DNA of 64,000 bases. Source: Sphingomonas phyllosphaerae. GTDB lineage: Bacteria; Pseudomonadota; Alphaproteobacteria; Sphingomonadales; Sphingomonadaceae. Each line of letters starts with the position of its first letter. Within the stretch, counting starts at the first letter, position 1. Both the position numbers and the translations under genes were made by a program. A model generated the notes under the pieces. The model was not told the origin of the DNA, did no database searches, and saw only the letters and a list, made by a program, of their open reading frames with translations. Shown piece by piece: positions 53,545-60,888 of this stretch. Location of the stretch: positions 2,927,501 through 2,991,500 of the forward strand of contig JAQIJC010000001.1 of the NCBI GenBank assembly GCA_036946405.1, written 5' to 3'.

Positions 53545-54429
53545 ATGCCTGCTACGCCGCTCCGATCCGCGACCAATCGCTCCGATCCGCGAATTATTCC
53601 GGCGGCCCTCACAGAACAGCTCGCGATCGCAGGTCATGTCGGCTCCGGCGGCGCGGCGCATCGGTTATCGAATCAGACCGGTCTGCTCCTTCATGCCCGT
53701 TATCCCGCGTTCGAAGGGCCCATCGAAAACGGCCCGCATCTGCGGGTCGGGCTTTGCCTGGGCGCGGGAACCCGGCTTGTGCAAAGCGCGGGCACGACGC
53801 GGCTGGAGGGGCTGTGGCGTCGCGGCACCCTGACGATCACGCCGCCGGATTGCACCGGCTTTGCCGCCTGTGGCGCGACCGAGATGATCGGGTTGGCGAT
53901 CGTGACCGACGCGATCGACAGGGATCGAGTCCATGATCTGGCAAGCCGATTCCACGACGACGCGCTAATCGTCTCGGTGCTGACCGCCCTGCATCACGAG
54001 GCCGATGTGCACGGCACCACGACCGCCTTTTTCGAGCATGGCATCGCGCTGGTGCTGAACAGGCTGAACGAGTTGCACAGTACGCCGTCGAACCGCCGGG
54101 CGGTCCGCCCATTGTCGCAAGCTCGATATGACCGGCTGGTCGATCAGGTCCGGGGGCGGCTTGGTGACGATCTATCGGTTGCCGAACTGGCGGCAGCGGC
54201 GGGTATGGACCCGAGTGGCTTCACCCGCGCGATGCGTGCGCGCACCGGCCTGGCGCCGTTCGCCTGGCTGACCCGATGCCGCATGGAGGAAGCCGCGCGG
54301 TTGCTCGCCGGCGGCCTGACGGTGACGTGGGTGGCGAGCCGGGTCGGCTATGCCAATGCCAGCAAGTTCGCCGCCGCCTTCCGCCGCTTGCACGGGATGG
54401 CGCCGTCGCGGTGGCAGGCAGATGCATGA
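53545..54429 (+). CDS. AraC-family transcriptional regulator
   Basis: A protein of about 294 residues. The C-terminal 100 residues hold both helix-turn-helix motifs: LSVAELAAAAGMDPSGFTRA, then WVASRVGYANASKFAAAFRR. The N-terminal ligand domain resembles regulators of iron/siderophore uptake (PchR-like): HLRVGLCLGAGTRLVQSAG and GTLTITPPDCTGFA. It is divergent from the TBDR/methyltransferase pair 62 bp away and probably activates it. The N-terminal codons contain a 15-base direct repeat with a 20-base period (53558-53572 and 53578-53592), so the exact start and reading of the first 15 codons are uncertain. Confidence 0.92.
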   Translation: MPATPLRSATNRSDPRIIPAALTEQLAIAGHVGSGGAAHRLSNQTGLLLHARYPAFEGPIENGPHLRVGLCLGAGTRLVQSAGTTRLEGLWRRGTLTITPPDCTGFAACGATEMIGLAIVTDAIDRDRVHDLASRFHDDALIVSVLTALHHEADVHGTTTAFFEHGIALVLNRLNELHSTPSNRRAVRPLSQARYDRLVDQVRGRLGDDLSVAELAAAAGMDPSGFTRAMRARTGLAPFAWLTRCRMEEAARLLAGGLTVTWVASRVGYANASKFAAAFRRLHGMAPSRWQADA

Positions 54430-54463
54430 CCGCTGGTTGCCGGCCTCGAATATCGGGCGCGCG

Positions 54464-54655
54464 TCACCGCTTGACCCGCAGACGCGCGGAACACTTCTTC
54501 ATCCAGATCGCAACACCCGTGACGCTGAGGATCACGACCGTCACGCCGAAGATCGAAGCGAAGATGCGATAGACCAGTCCGAAGACTTCGTCCCGGTGCA
54601 ACAGATTGGCCCATTGGGTGACCGCATCGGCGGCAAGGCGGAGCCGGGCATGCCG
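54464..54655 (-). pseudogene. PepSY-associated membrane protein, C-terminal remnant
   Basis: On the minus strand a frame ending with TGA at 54464-54466 reads RLAADAVTQWANLLHRDEVF, then GLVYRIFASIFGVTVVILSV and TGVAIWMKKCSARLR. This is the last membrane helix and tail of PepSY-TM proteins, which are often encoded beside siderophore TBDRs and reduce or process ferric complexes. Only about 60 residues remain, and the 5' side runs into a transglycosylase remnant. It was probably a partner of the TBDR at 51302-53482. Confidence 0.7.
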
Positions 54656-54659
54656 AGAC

Positions 54660-55137
54660 GATCATTACGAAGACGCCTTGAAACGGCGACCGTATACTGC
54701 TGCTGCCGCCACAACCGGGGACGATGAAAACGTCCGATAGCGTTCCATATGCCACCGTAGCGGTCGAGATCCTTAAGCAGGATGTATCGAGCGGCCTCGA
54801 CACTGAAGCAGGCATCCTGCTGGAGTTATTGTTCAACATCTCTTTGCGGTCGGCCAAACAATTTGGCAAATCTCGGCACCTACCAACTGTTGATCTGCAT
54901 GAGACTGAGGTCCCGGCTACCGTTTTGGTTGCGCACGTAAGCTCCGATCCAGCCGCCTTCCTGCGTCCGGAGCGCCGCCAAGGTCCTCTCCAGCCAAGGC
55001 TTGCCGACGGCGGCCTGATGAATGCAGCGCGCGATCACACGCTCTTCCACAACTGCCGCTCGCCCCTGCGGCCGCGCGAGCGCGGTGCCGGGAGCTGCAC
55101 CCATGAGGACGACGAGCAGGATCGCCCTGCCCCTCAC
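54660..55137 (-). pseudogene. lytic transglycosylase (VirB1/TrbN-like) with two in-frame stops
   Basis: The GTG at 55137, preceded by GGAGGG, begins a signal peptide (VRGRAILLVVLMGAAPGTAL). The SLT domain follows: VVEERVIARCIHQAAVG, ALRTQEGGWIGAYVRNQNGS and DLSLMQINSW. A TAG at 54880-54882 stands where the family has a second Trp. The frame then goes on as VPRFAKLFGRPQRDVEQ, hits TAA at 54826-54828, and continues LQQDACFSVEAARYILLKDL. So one ancestral gene carries two nonsense mutations (TGG to TAG and probably CAA to TAA). Such enzymes open peptidoglycan for conjugative machines, so it is likely debris of a conjugative or integrated element. Confidence 0.78.
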
Positions 55138-55338
55138 TTCGCCCTCCCGCCGGTCGTAGACGACGCGCCGATAACCAGCGCCAGCGGCCACCGGCCCCAG
55201 AGTATCTCCACTGCGGCATGATCCGCACAGATGTCGCGGCTCATCCCGCCGGTACGGCCAGTATGGATGAAGAGCCCAGGTTTGATCTTCCCCCGTTTTG
55301 ACCGACACCGATGATAGGCTCTCCGGGCCAGGAGGTGC

Positions 55339-55719
55339 ATGATGGCGAGTACGACAAAACGTCGGTTCACGGACGAGTTCAAGCGCGAGGCGGTGGCGCT
55401 GTGGGAGACGAGCGGTCGCTTGCAGACCGAGGTGGCGGCGGAGCTGGGGATCATGCCGACGATGCTGCGTCGCTGGCAGCGAAAGCAGCAGGAGAGCAGC
55501 GCCCCGCCGGCAAGCCCGGCGGCGAAGCCGCCAGTATCGACCATGGCGTCGCCAGCGGATCAGGCGTCCGAGATTGCGCGGTTGCGGCGCGAGCTGGACC
55601 GTGCGCGACATCTTAAAAAAAGCCGTCGGCATCCCTTCGACTTCGCTCAGGACAGGCTTTGCGGAGATGCCGCGGGAAGTTCGCCTTTATCGAGCAGCAT
55701 GCGTCCACCTGGCCGGTGA
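55339..55719 (+). CDS. IS3-family transposase OrfA
   Basis: The ATG at 55339 follows GGAGG (55331-55335). The protein starts MASTTKRRFTDEFKREAVAL and contains a helix-turn-helix (TEVAAELGIMPTMLRRWQRK) followed by a helical, leucine-zipper-like stretch (SEIARLRRELDRARHLKK). It binds the IS ends. At the A7 run (55615-55621), a -1 slip moves ribosomes into a frame open right through orfB, giving the OrfAB transposase. In the zero frame the product continues through the inserted repeat to 55719, making a tail (FDFAQDRLCGD) that is not part of the family. Confidence 0.9.
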   Translation: MMASTTKRRFTDEFKREAVALWETSGRLQTEVAAELGIMPTMLRRWQRKQQESSAPPASPAAKPPVSTMASPADQASEIARLRRELDRARHLKKSRRHPFDFAQDRLCGDAAGSSPLSSSMRPPGR

Positions 55720-56537
55720 ACGTCATGTGCCGCATGCTCGGCGTGTCGCGCAGCGGCTTTTACGACTGGCGTAGTCGCGCACCGAGCGCTCGGACGACAG
55801 CAAACCTGGCCCTGCTGCAAGATGTCCGCCGCCTTCAGGCGCGCCATCATGGACGAGACGGCTCGCCGAGGATACATGCCGCCCTGCGGGCGGAGGGCTA
55901 TCAGTGCAGCCGTGGCCGCGTTGAACGGCTGATGCGCCGCCATCGGATCCGCGCGCTGGCAGGCCGCCGGTTCCGGCCCTGCACGACCGACAGCCGCCAC
56001 TATCTGCCGATCGCGCCGAACCTGCTGGCGCAGTGCTTCGTGGCAACCGCACCGGACCAGATCTGGCTTGCCGACATCACCTACATCGCGACCGGCGAGG
56101 GCTGGCTGTATCTGGCCGCGGTACTCGACCTGGCGACACGCAAGATCGTTGGTTGGTCGATGCGCGATCACATGCGAACCGAACTGCCGCTCGCGGCGAT
56201 GATGATGGCCGCTCAGCGGCAGCGTCCGGCGCCCGGCCTCATCTGCCACTCGGATCGAGCGTCGCAATACGCAGCCGGGGCCTATGTCGATTCCCTGTCG
56301 GCGAACCGCGCCGTGCCCTCGATGAGCCGCACCGGCAATTGCTACGATAATGCCCCGATGGAAAGTTTCTTCCACACCCTGAAGGTCGAGCTGGTCCATC
56401 AATGCCGATGGGCGACCCAGTCGGAAGCCCGACAGGCGCTGTTCGGATACATCGAAGGCTACTACAATCGGCATCGGATGCATTCGGCCCTCGGATATCT
56501 AACCCCCGAGCAAGCCGAGCAGCGCATGACCGGCTAA
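55659..56537 (+). CDS. IS3-family transposase OrfB (DDE integrase domain)
   Basis: 292 residues counted from a TTG at 55659. It is normally made as OrfAB through frameshifting and not from its own start. It opens GKFAFIEQHASTWPVNVMCR, followed by LGVSRSGFYDW and the HTH_21 segment. The rve catalytic core has D in QIWLADITYIATG, D in ICHSDRASQYA and E in YDNAPMESFFHTLK. The DDE triad is complete, so the transposase could be active. It ends YNRHRMHSALGYLTPEQAE, standard for the family. Confidence 0.92.
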   Translation: MRRCRGKFAFIEQHASTWPVNVMCRMLGVSRSGFYDWRSRAPSARTTANLALLQDVRRLQARHHGRDGSPRIHAALRAEGYQCSRGRVERLMRRHRIRALAGRRFRPCTTDSRHYLPIAPNLLAQCFVATAPDQIWLADITYIATGEGWLYLAAVLDLATRKIVGWSMRDHMRTELPLAAMMMAAQRQRPAPGLICHSDRASQYAAGAYVDSLSANRAVPSMSRTGNCYDNAPMESFFHTLKVELVHQCRWATQSEARQALFGYIEGYYNRHRMHSALGYLTPEQAEQRMTG

Positions 56538-56705
56538 CCCAGCGTGTCCGTCAAACCGAGGGAAGATCAGCGCCGCGGCGATAGACATGCTGGACCGAGG
56601 CCACGGAGCATCCGACCTTCCGGACAGACGATTGGCACAGTCGATGGCACAATCGTTCCGTCTCACGAGCGAGAAGCCAGCGAGATCAAGTCCTTAGGTG
56701 CGAAT

Positions 56706-56780
56706 TGGCTGGGGCGGCAGGATTCGAACCTGCGAATGCCGGTACCAAAAACCGGTGCCTTACCGCTTGGCGACGCCCCA
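56706..56780 (-). tRNA. tRNA-Gln (anticodon TTG)
   Basis: The minus strand reads TGGGGCGTCGCCAAGCGGTA at the 5' end and finishes GCCCCAGCCA. The acceptor stem pairs TGGGGCG with CGCCCCA, the anticodon stem CCGGT/ACCGG encloses the loop TTTTGGT with TTG, and the T arm carries GGTTCGAATCC. The CCA is encoded. It matches tRNA-Gln of other proteobacteria closely. It lies just downstream of the IS3 element and the decayed conjugation-type gene, and tRNA genes are common integration sites. Confidence 0.95.
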
Positions 56781-56816
56781 ACGAGCCGCGCGCCTTAGCG
56801 GGGCGCGCGGGAAAGC

Positions 56817-57914
56817 TCAACCGATACGATGCAACCAGCCGTGCGAATCTTCGGCGCGGCCGCGCTGGATCGCGCTGAGCCGCTCGAGAAAATGCGCGGT
56901 AAGCTGGCCGGTGCCGCCGCTGCCGATCGTGAAGTCATAGTCCGGTCCCGCGACCCGGCCGATCGGTGTCACCACTGCCGCCGTGCCGCACGCGAAACTC
57001 TCGACCAGCCGGCCGCTTGCCGCATCGGCGCGCCAGTCCTCGATCGCGTACGGCGCTTCCTGTACCGCAAGCCCCTGATCGCGCGCGATCCGGAGGATCG
57101 AGTCCCGCGTGATGCCGGGCAGGATCGTGCCGGTCAGCGGCGGAGTACGCAGCGAACCGTCCTCGAAGACGAAGAAGATGTTCATGCCGCCCAGTTCCTC
57201 GATCCAGCGCCGCTCGGCAGCATCGAGGAACACGACCTGATCATAGCCGCGGCGGATCGCTTCCTGCTGCGCGATCAGGCTGGTGGCGTAATTGCCCCCG
57301 CATTTGGCGGCCCCGGTGCCGCCCGGCGCCGCGCGCGTATAGTCGTGGCTCACCCACAGCGACACTGCGCGCGCGCCCCCCTTCCAATAGGCGCCGACCG
57401 ACGAGGCCAGCACCATGTAAAGATATTCGGCCGAGGGCTTGACGCCGAGGAACGCCTCCGACGCGATCATGAACGGACGCAGGTACAGAGAACCGCCCTC
57501 GACGCTCGGCATCCACTCGCGCTCGGTCAGGACGAGCCGCTCGACCGACTCGAGGAACAGTTCCTCCGGCAGCGCGGGCATCGCCATCCGCTGCGCCGAG
57601 GCATTGAAGCGGCGGGCGTTGGCATCGGGACGGAACAGCGCAAGTCCGCCATCCTCAAGTCGATAGGCCTTCAGCCCCTCGAAAATTTCCTGCGCATAAT
57701 GGAGCACCGACGACGCCGGATCCATGGTCAGCGGCATCCGCTGCGAAATCCGCCCGTCGTGCCAGCCCCGTCCTTCGGAATAATGGAGCACCGCCATATG
57801 GTCCGTGAACACGCGCCCGAAACCGGGATCGACCAGCCGCGCGGCGCGCTCATTGGCGGAAACGGGCGACGGATGCGGTTCGAACGCGAAGTTCACAGGA
57901 CCTCCAAAGATCAC
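56817..57914 (-). CDS. ilvE: branched-chain amino acid aminotransferase
   Basis: A protein of 365 residues, class IV PLP aminotransferase. Features seen: MPLTMDPASSVLHYAQEIFE, then FEGLKAYRLEDG, SLYLRPFMIASEAFLGVKPS and the active-site Lys in GTGAAKCGGNYATSLIAQQE. Further on come QVVFLDAAERRWIEELGGMN and GTILPGITRDSIL. It reversibly transaminates leucine, isoleucine and valine with 2-oxoglutarate in the cytoplasm. The length is normal for the bacterial BCAT group that resembles the eukaryotic type. It is divergent from a MarR gene with a 51-bp gap. Confidence 0.96.
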   Translation of the reverse strand: MIFGGPVNFAFEPHPSPVSANERAARLVDPGFGRVFTDHMAVLHYSEGRGWHDGRISQRMPLTMDPASSVLHYAQEIFEGLKAYRLEDGGLALFRPDANARRFNASAQRMAMPALPEELFLESVERLVLTEREWMPSVEGGSLYLRPFMIASEAFLGVKPSAEYLYMVLASSVGAYWKGGARAVSLWVSHDYTRAAPGGTGAAKCGGNYATSLIAQQEAIRRGYDQVVFLDAAERRWIEELGGMNIFFVFEDGSLRTPPLTGTILPGITRDSILRIARDQGLAVQEAPYAIEDWRADAASGRLVESFACGTAAVVTPIGRVAGPDYDFTIGSGGTGQLTAHFLERLSAIQRGRAEDSHGWLHRIG

Positions 57915-57965
57915 GGGCGCGCAACCATTTGGTCGACGTGCCGGGGTTGCAGCGGCCTAGGGCGG

Positions 57966-58472
57966 ATGGCAAAGCGGGTCAACATGGCTGCCTCAACGCA
58001 TTCCGCCTCGCCGCTTTTCCTGCGCGAAACCGAGATTCGTCGCGGGCTGGAGCTGCTGTATTTCGGCAACGCGCACATCACCCGATCGATCGATCGCGGC
58101 CTTGCGCGACAGGGGCTTGGTCGCGCGCACCACCGCGCACTCTACTTCATCGCGCGCAAGCCCGATATGCCGGTCAGCGATCTGCTTGCGCTGCTAGCGA
58201 TCACCAAACAGTCTTTGGGACGCGTTCTCAACGAGTTGATGGAGCGCGGACTGGTCGAAACACGCGCAGGCGACCGCGACCGCCGCCAGCGCCTGCTGCG
58301 ACTGACCCCCGACGGCGTCGCGCTGGAAAGCAGCCTGTACGAAGCGCTGCGCGAGAAACTGTCTGCGGCCTATTCGCGCGCCGGACAGGGCGCGGTAACG
58401 GGCTTCTGGGCGGTGCTGGAGGGCCTGATCCCCGATGACGAGATCGCGCGGGTCGAGGCGTTGCGCGGGTAG
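57966..58472 (+). CDS. MarR-family transcriptional regulator
   Basis: 168 residues from the ATG at 57966; an ATG at 57984 is an alternative. The winged helix reads MPVSDLLALLAITKQSLGRV and LNELMERGLVETRAGDRDRR, then QRLLRLTPDG, which is the usual MarR recognition helix and wing with DxRxR. Dimerisation helices are at both ends. Its target is unknown; divergence from ilvE suggests it may be autoregulatory or control a nearby gene. A REP-like palindrome follows 19 bases after the stop. Confidence 0.92.
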   Translation: MAKRVNMAASTHSASPLFLRETEIRRGLELLYFGNAHITRSIDRGLARQGLGRAHHRALYFIARKPDMPVSDLLALLAITKQSLGRVLNELMERGLVETRAGDRDRRQRLLRLTPDGVALESSLYEALREKLSAAYSRAGQGAVTGFWAVLEGLIPDDEIARVEALRG

Positions 58473-58490
58473 CGGGCAGATCGACCAGCA

Positions 58491-58557
58491 CCGTTCGTGC
58501 TGAGCCTGTCGAAGTACGTGCCCGGAACACGCCCTTCGACAAGCTCAGGACGAACGG
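58491..58557. repeat. sphingomonad REP-like palindrome, terminator-like
   Basis: CCGTTCGTGCTGAGCCTGTC at the left and CGACAAGCTCAGGACGAACG at the right are near-perfect inverted copies (arms of about 24 bp, ~19-nt centre). The motif CTTCGACAAGCTCAGGACGAACGG recurs in many sphingomonad genomes as a dispersed element, by recollection. It separates the convergent MarR and proC genes and may end transcription from both. A related half-copy lies inside the IS3 element. Confidence 0.8.
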
Positions 58558-58615
58558 GTTTCAGCCGGGCGAGCCGCCGAACAAGCCCGGATCGCAGCGG
58601 GGTGACGAGAAGCGC

Positions 58616-59401
58616 CTAAACCTTCGCCATTTCCGCCCCGCGCATCGCCGAAGCTGAAAGCGTCCGCTCCAGTAACGGCACGAGCCCTCCGGCCTCATCA
58701 AGCACGTTCAGGCCGGCGCGGGTCATCCCGCCGGGGCTGGCCACCGCATCCGCCAGCGCACCGGGTGAGCGGTCGCTCGCGGCCGCCATCGCCGCCGCCC
58801 CCTCGACGGTCGCCAGCGCCACCGCCGCAGCCTGTGCCGGGTCGAGGCCGATCGCGATCCCGCCGGCGGCCAGCGCATCGACGAAGCGGAACAGGAACGC
58901 CGGCCCACAACCTGACAGCGCGCCAGCGGCGGCAAAGCGCGCGGGATCGTCGAACCACTCGACCAGGCCCAGCGGCTTCATCAGCCGACCGACCGTCGCC
59001 CGCGCATCGGCTGGCGCGGCGGGCGCATGGATCGCGACGACCCCGCGCCCGAGTTCGACCGGAAGGTTCGGCATCGTCTGGATCGTGACCGGGCCGGGAA
59101 AGGCGGCGGATAGCCGCGCGGGATCGGGGCCGGCAAGCATCGACACCAACAGCGGAACTTCCCGCACCCGCTCCCGATGAACCGCAGCGACCTCGTCAAG
59201 CTGCTGCGGCTTGATCCCCAAGATGACGATGTCGGGCGGCGGACCATCGGGCAGGTGCCGCGCCTGTCGTACGTTGCCGGGCAGCACGCGATCCTGCCGG
59301 TTGACGACATCGACATCGGCGGCCGCCACGACGCCGCTCTCCAGCCAGCGCCGCAACATCGCCGACGCCATGTTGCCGCATCCGATCATCCACAGTCGCA
59401 T
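58616..59401 (-). CDS. proC: pyrroline-5-carboxylate reductase
   Basis: A protein of 261 residues. The N-terminal MRLWMIGCGNMASAMLRRWL is the NAD(P)-binding fold of ProC. VILGIKPQQL, TIQTMPNLPVELGRG and the C-terminal signature SGCGPAFLFRFVDAL follow, along with VASPGGMTRAGLNVLDEAGG, which is the ProC dimerisation/active-site region. It makes proline from pyrroline-5-carboxylate with NAD(P)H in the cytoplasm. It follows the YbjN-like gene by only seven bases and is the last gene of a minus-strand run that starts near tlyA. Confidence 0.95.
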   Translation of the reverse strand: MRLWMIGCGNMASAMLRRWLESGVVAAADVDVVNRQDRVLPGNVRQARHLPDGPPPDIVILGIKPQQLDEVAAVHRERVREVPLLVSMLAGPDPARLSAAFPGPVTIQTMPNLPVELGRGVVAIHAPAAPADARATVGRLMKPLGLVEWFDDPARFAAAGALSGCGPAFLFRFVDALAAGGIAIGLDPAQAAAVALATVEGAAAMAAASDRSPGALADAVASPGGMTRAGLNVLDEAGGLVPLLERTLSASAMRGAEMAKV

Positions 59402-59408
59402 CGGCGCT

Positions 59409-59915
59409 TCAGGCCTCGCCCTGCGTCTCGACCATCGCCGCGGCGATCGCCTCGGCGGGCGACTTGCCGCCCCACAGCACGAACTGGAACACCGGATAGA
59501 AGCGCTCGCACTCGTCGATCGCCGAATCGATCAATAGTTCGGCGGTCGCCAGCGACATCGTCGCCTCGCCCTCGCGCGTCTCGATCGCGGTCGCGCAGCG
59601 ATAGAGCAGGATCCCGCTCGACGACCACATCTCGAAATGACCGAGCCACAATTGTTCGTTGATGAGCCCGAGCGTCTCATAGATCTTGCCGCGCCGCCCC
59701 TCCGCGACCTTGACGTCCGGAAAGGCGAGCATCTGCACCACGCCATCGTCCTCGCGCCACAATGCGCGAAGCTCATATTCGGTCCAGCTGCCCTTTATGG
59801 TGGCGGTGATCTCGTCCTCGTTCCGCTCGCACGGCCAGCCGTGCGCGACGAAATAGGATTCGAGCGTGTCGAGCGGTGCCTCTGGCTCGGCAAATTGGTC
59901 GGCTTCGTCAAGCAT
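59409..59915 (-). CDS. YbjN domain-containing protein
   Basis: 168 residues from the ATG at 59915 (MLDEADQFAEPEAPLDTLES). The fold is like the type III secretion chaperone-related YbjN family: YFVAHGWPCERNEDEITATI, GSWTEYELRALWREDDGVVQ and LWLGHFEMWSSSGILLYRCA. E. coli YbjN influences motility, stress and surface properties, but the molecular role is unclear. Proteins of this type lie next to proC and ubiK in many alphaproteobacteria, as here, so it is probably a housekeeping gene of this group. Confidence 0.9.
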   Translation of the reverse strand: MLDEADQFAEPEAPLDTLESYFVAHGWPCERNEDEITATIKGSWTEYELRALWREDDGVVQMLAFPDVKVAEGRRGKIYETLGLINEQLWLGHFEMWSSSGILLYRCATAIETREGEATMSLATAELLIDSAIDECERFYPVFQFVLWGGKSPAEAIAAAMVETQGEA

Positions 59916-59979
59916 CACGATCTTATCGCACGACCGTCGTCGTGCGTCATCCCCGGCAGCGATCTGGGCAAAGGAAGGA

Positions 59980-60240
59980 TCAGGCGGTCGGCCGGGCTGC
60001 CAGCGCAGCCTCGAGCTTCTCGATCCGTGCACGCAGCGCGTCGTTCTCGTCCCGCGCGGCGACCGCCATCGCCTTCACCGCCTCGAACTCCTCGCGCGTG
60101 ATGAAGTCGAGCCCGCCGATCCATTCGCGGGCGCGGGCACGGGCGTTGGCCTCGGCCTCGCGGCCCATGCCCGCGATCGTACCGGCGGCGCCGTTGAACA
60201 GCTTGGCGACGTCGCCGAACAGGGGGTTCTCGGATTGCAT
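59980..60240 (-). CDS. ubiK: UbiK/BMFP-type accessory factor
   Basis: A protein of 86 residues. It opens MQSENPLFGDVAKLFNGAAG and ends with a coiled coil (FEAVKAMAVAARDENDALRA, RIEKLEAALAAR), the exact pattern of the BMFP (DUF526) family. UbiK from E. coli binds lipid and helps the ubiquinone hydroxylation complex under aerobic conditions; the same fold was studied in Brucella as a membrane-fusogenic protein. It is 28 bases downstream of tspO and probably co-transcribed. Confidence 0.92.
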   Translation of the reverse strand: MQSENPLFGDVAKLFNGAAGTIAGMGREAEANARARAREWIGGLDFITREEFEAVKAMAVAARDENDALRARIEKLEAALAARPTA

Positions 60241-60268
60241 GGCGAATCGTCCTGCGTGAGCAAAAGGG

Positions 60269-60751
60269 TCAGCGGATCACTTGGGATGCCGCAGGCGCTT
60301 GCACAACCCGTTCCGCATCCGGATTGAGCCGATCGATTTGCCAGTTGAGCGCACCGGCGACGCACAGCCACGCCAGATACGGCACCATCAACCATGCAGC
60401 GACGCGGCGGATCTGCGCGAAGACGATCGTCGTCAGCACCGAAAGGCCGAAGATGGCGACGATCAGCAGGAACGCCGCCGCGACACGATGCGCGCCGAAG
60501 AACAGCGGCGTCCATGCGAGATTGCCCGCCAGTTGCGCGATGAACAGGGCGATGCCCAGCCCGCGCAGACGCGCACCGCGCGCGCTGAGGACCAGCGCGA
60601 GAGCAAGTCCGAGCAGGACGTAGAGCACCGACCAGACGACCGGAAATGCCCAGCCGGGCGGCGTGATCTCGGGCTTGGCGAGCACGGCATACCAGCCATT
60701 CTGGTCGCCGGACGGCACGGTGCGTCCGGAAAGGAAGCCAAGCAACAGCAC
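60269..60751 (-). CDS. tspO: TspO/MBR family protein, probable frameshift near the start
   Basis: The continuous frame is 160 residues if the GTG at 60751 is used, starting inside the first membrane helix (LLLGFLSGRTVPSG). Family hallmarks are WYAVLAKPEITPPGWAFPVV, NLAWTPLFFGAHRVAAAF, LMVPYLAWLCVAGALNW and five membrane helices. A far better start, ATG at 60824 behind GAGGGAG, reads MGELASKGQLRASFF and loses the frame at a run of six A (60780-60785; T6 on the coding strand). With five T's the sequence would continue RYAAVTVPAVLLLGFLSGR, a complete TspO. So it is either frameshifted or mis-assembled. TspO is a tetrapyrrole/isoprenoid-binding membrane regulator. Confidence 0.88.
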   Translation of the reverse strand: MLLLGFLSGRTVPSGDQNGWYAVLAKPEITPPGWAFPVVWSVLYVLLGLALALVLSARGARLRGLGIALFIAQLAGNLAWTPLFFGAHRVAAAFLLIVAIFGLSVLTTIVFAQIRRVAAWLMVPYLAWLCVAGALNWQIDRLNPDAERVVQAPAASQVIR

Positions 60752-60888
60752 CGCCGGGACGGTGACCGCCGCATAGCGGAAAAAACGATGCCCGCAGCTG
60801 CCCTTTCGACGCCAACTCGCCCATGCTCACTCCCTCGTTCCGTGTGGTCGCACCGACACTGCGCAAAGCGCTTCAGAAAGCGACAGGT

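Larger units (their letters stand above)
55283..56569 (+). mobile_element. IS3-family insertion sequence (about 1,287 bp)
   Basis: The terminal inverted repeats are 26 bp: left end 55283-55308 begins TGATCTTCCCCCG and right end 56544-56569 ends CGAGGGAAGATCA. They pair with about three mismatches and show the family's TG...CA termini. Inside are orfA and orfB in overlapping frames with a run of seven A (55615-55621) as a -1 slippage site. I see no target-site duplication (GTT on the left, GCG on the right), so a flank may have been rearranged. A 25-30 bp sphingomonad-type repeat appears inserted between orfA and orfB (about 55632-55658). Confidence 0.9.

Noticed and set aside
50463-54429. A ribosomal-peptide or siderophore biosynthetic cluster around the methyltransferase
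   Set aside because: Only a receptor, one methyltransferase and a regulator are present; no synthetase, precursor peptide or modification enzyme was found.
43666-54882. In-frame TAG/TAA codons in the GH27 and transglycosylase genes as possible stop-codon read-through or recoding
   Set aside because: Two different stop types are involved, both genes carry other damage, no SECIS-like or pyrrolysine machinery is visible, and the nearby tRNA-Gln has a normal TTG anticodon.
55280-56572. Target-site duplication flanking the IS3 element
   Set aside because: Left flank GTT and right flank GCG do not match, so none could be shown.
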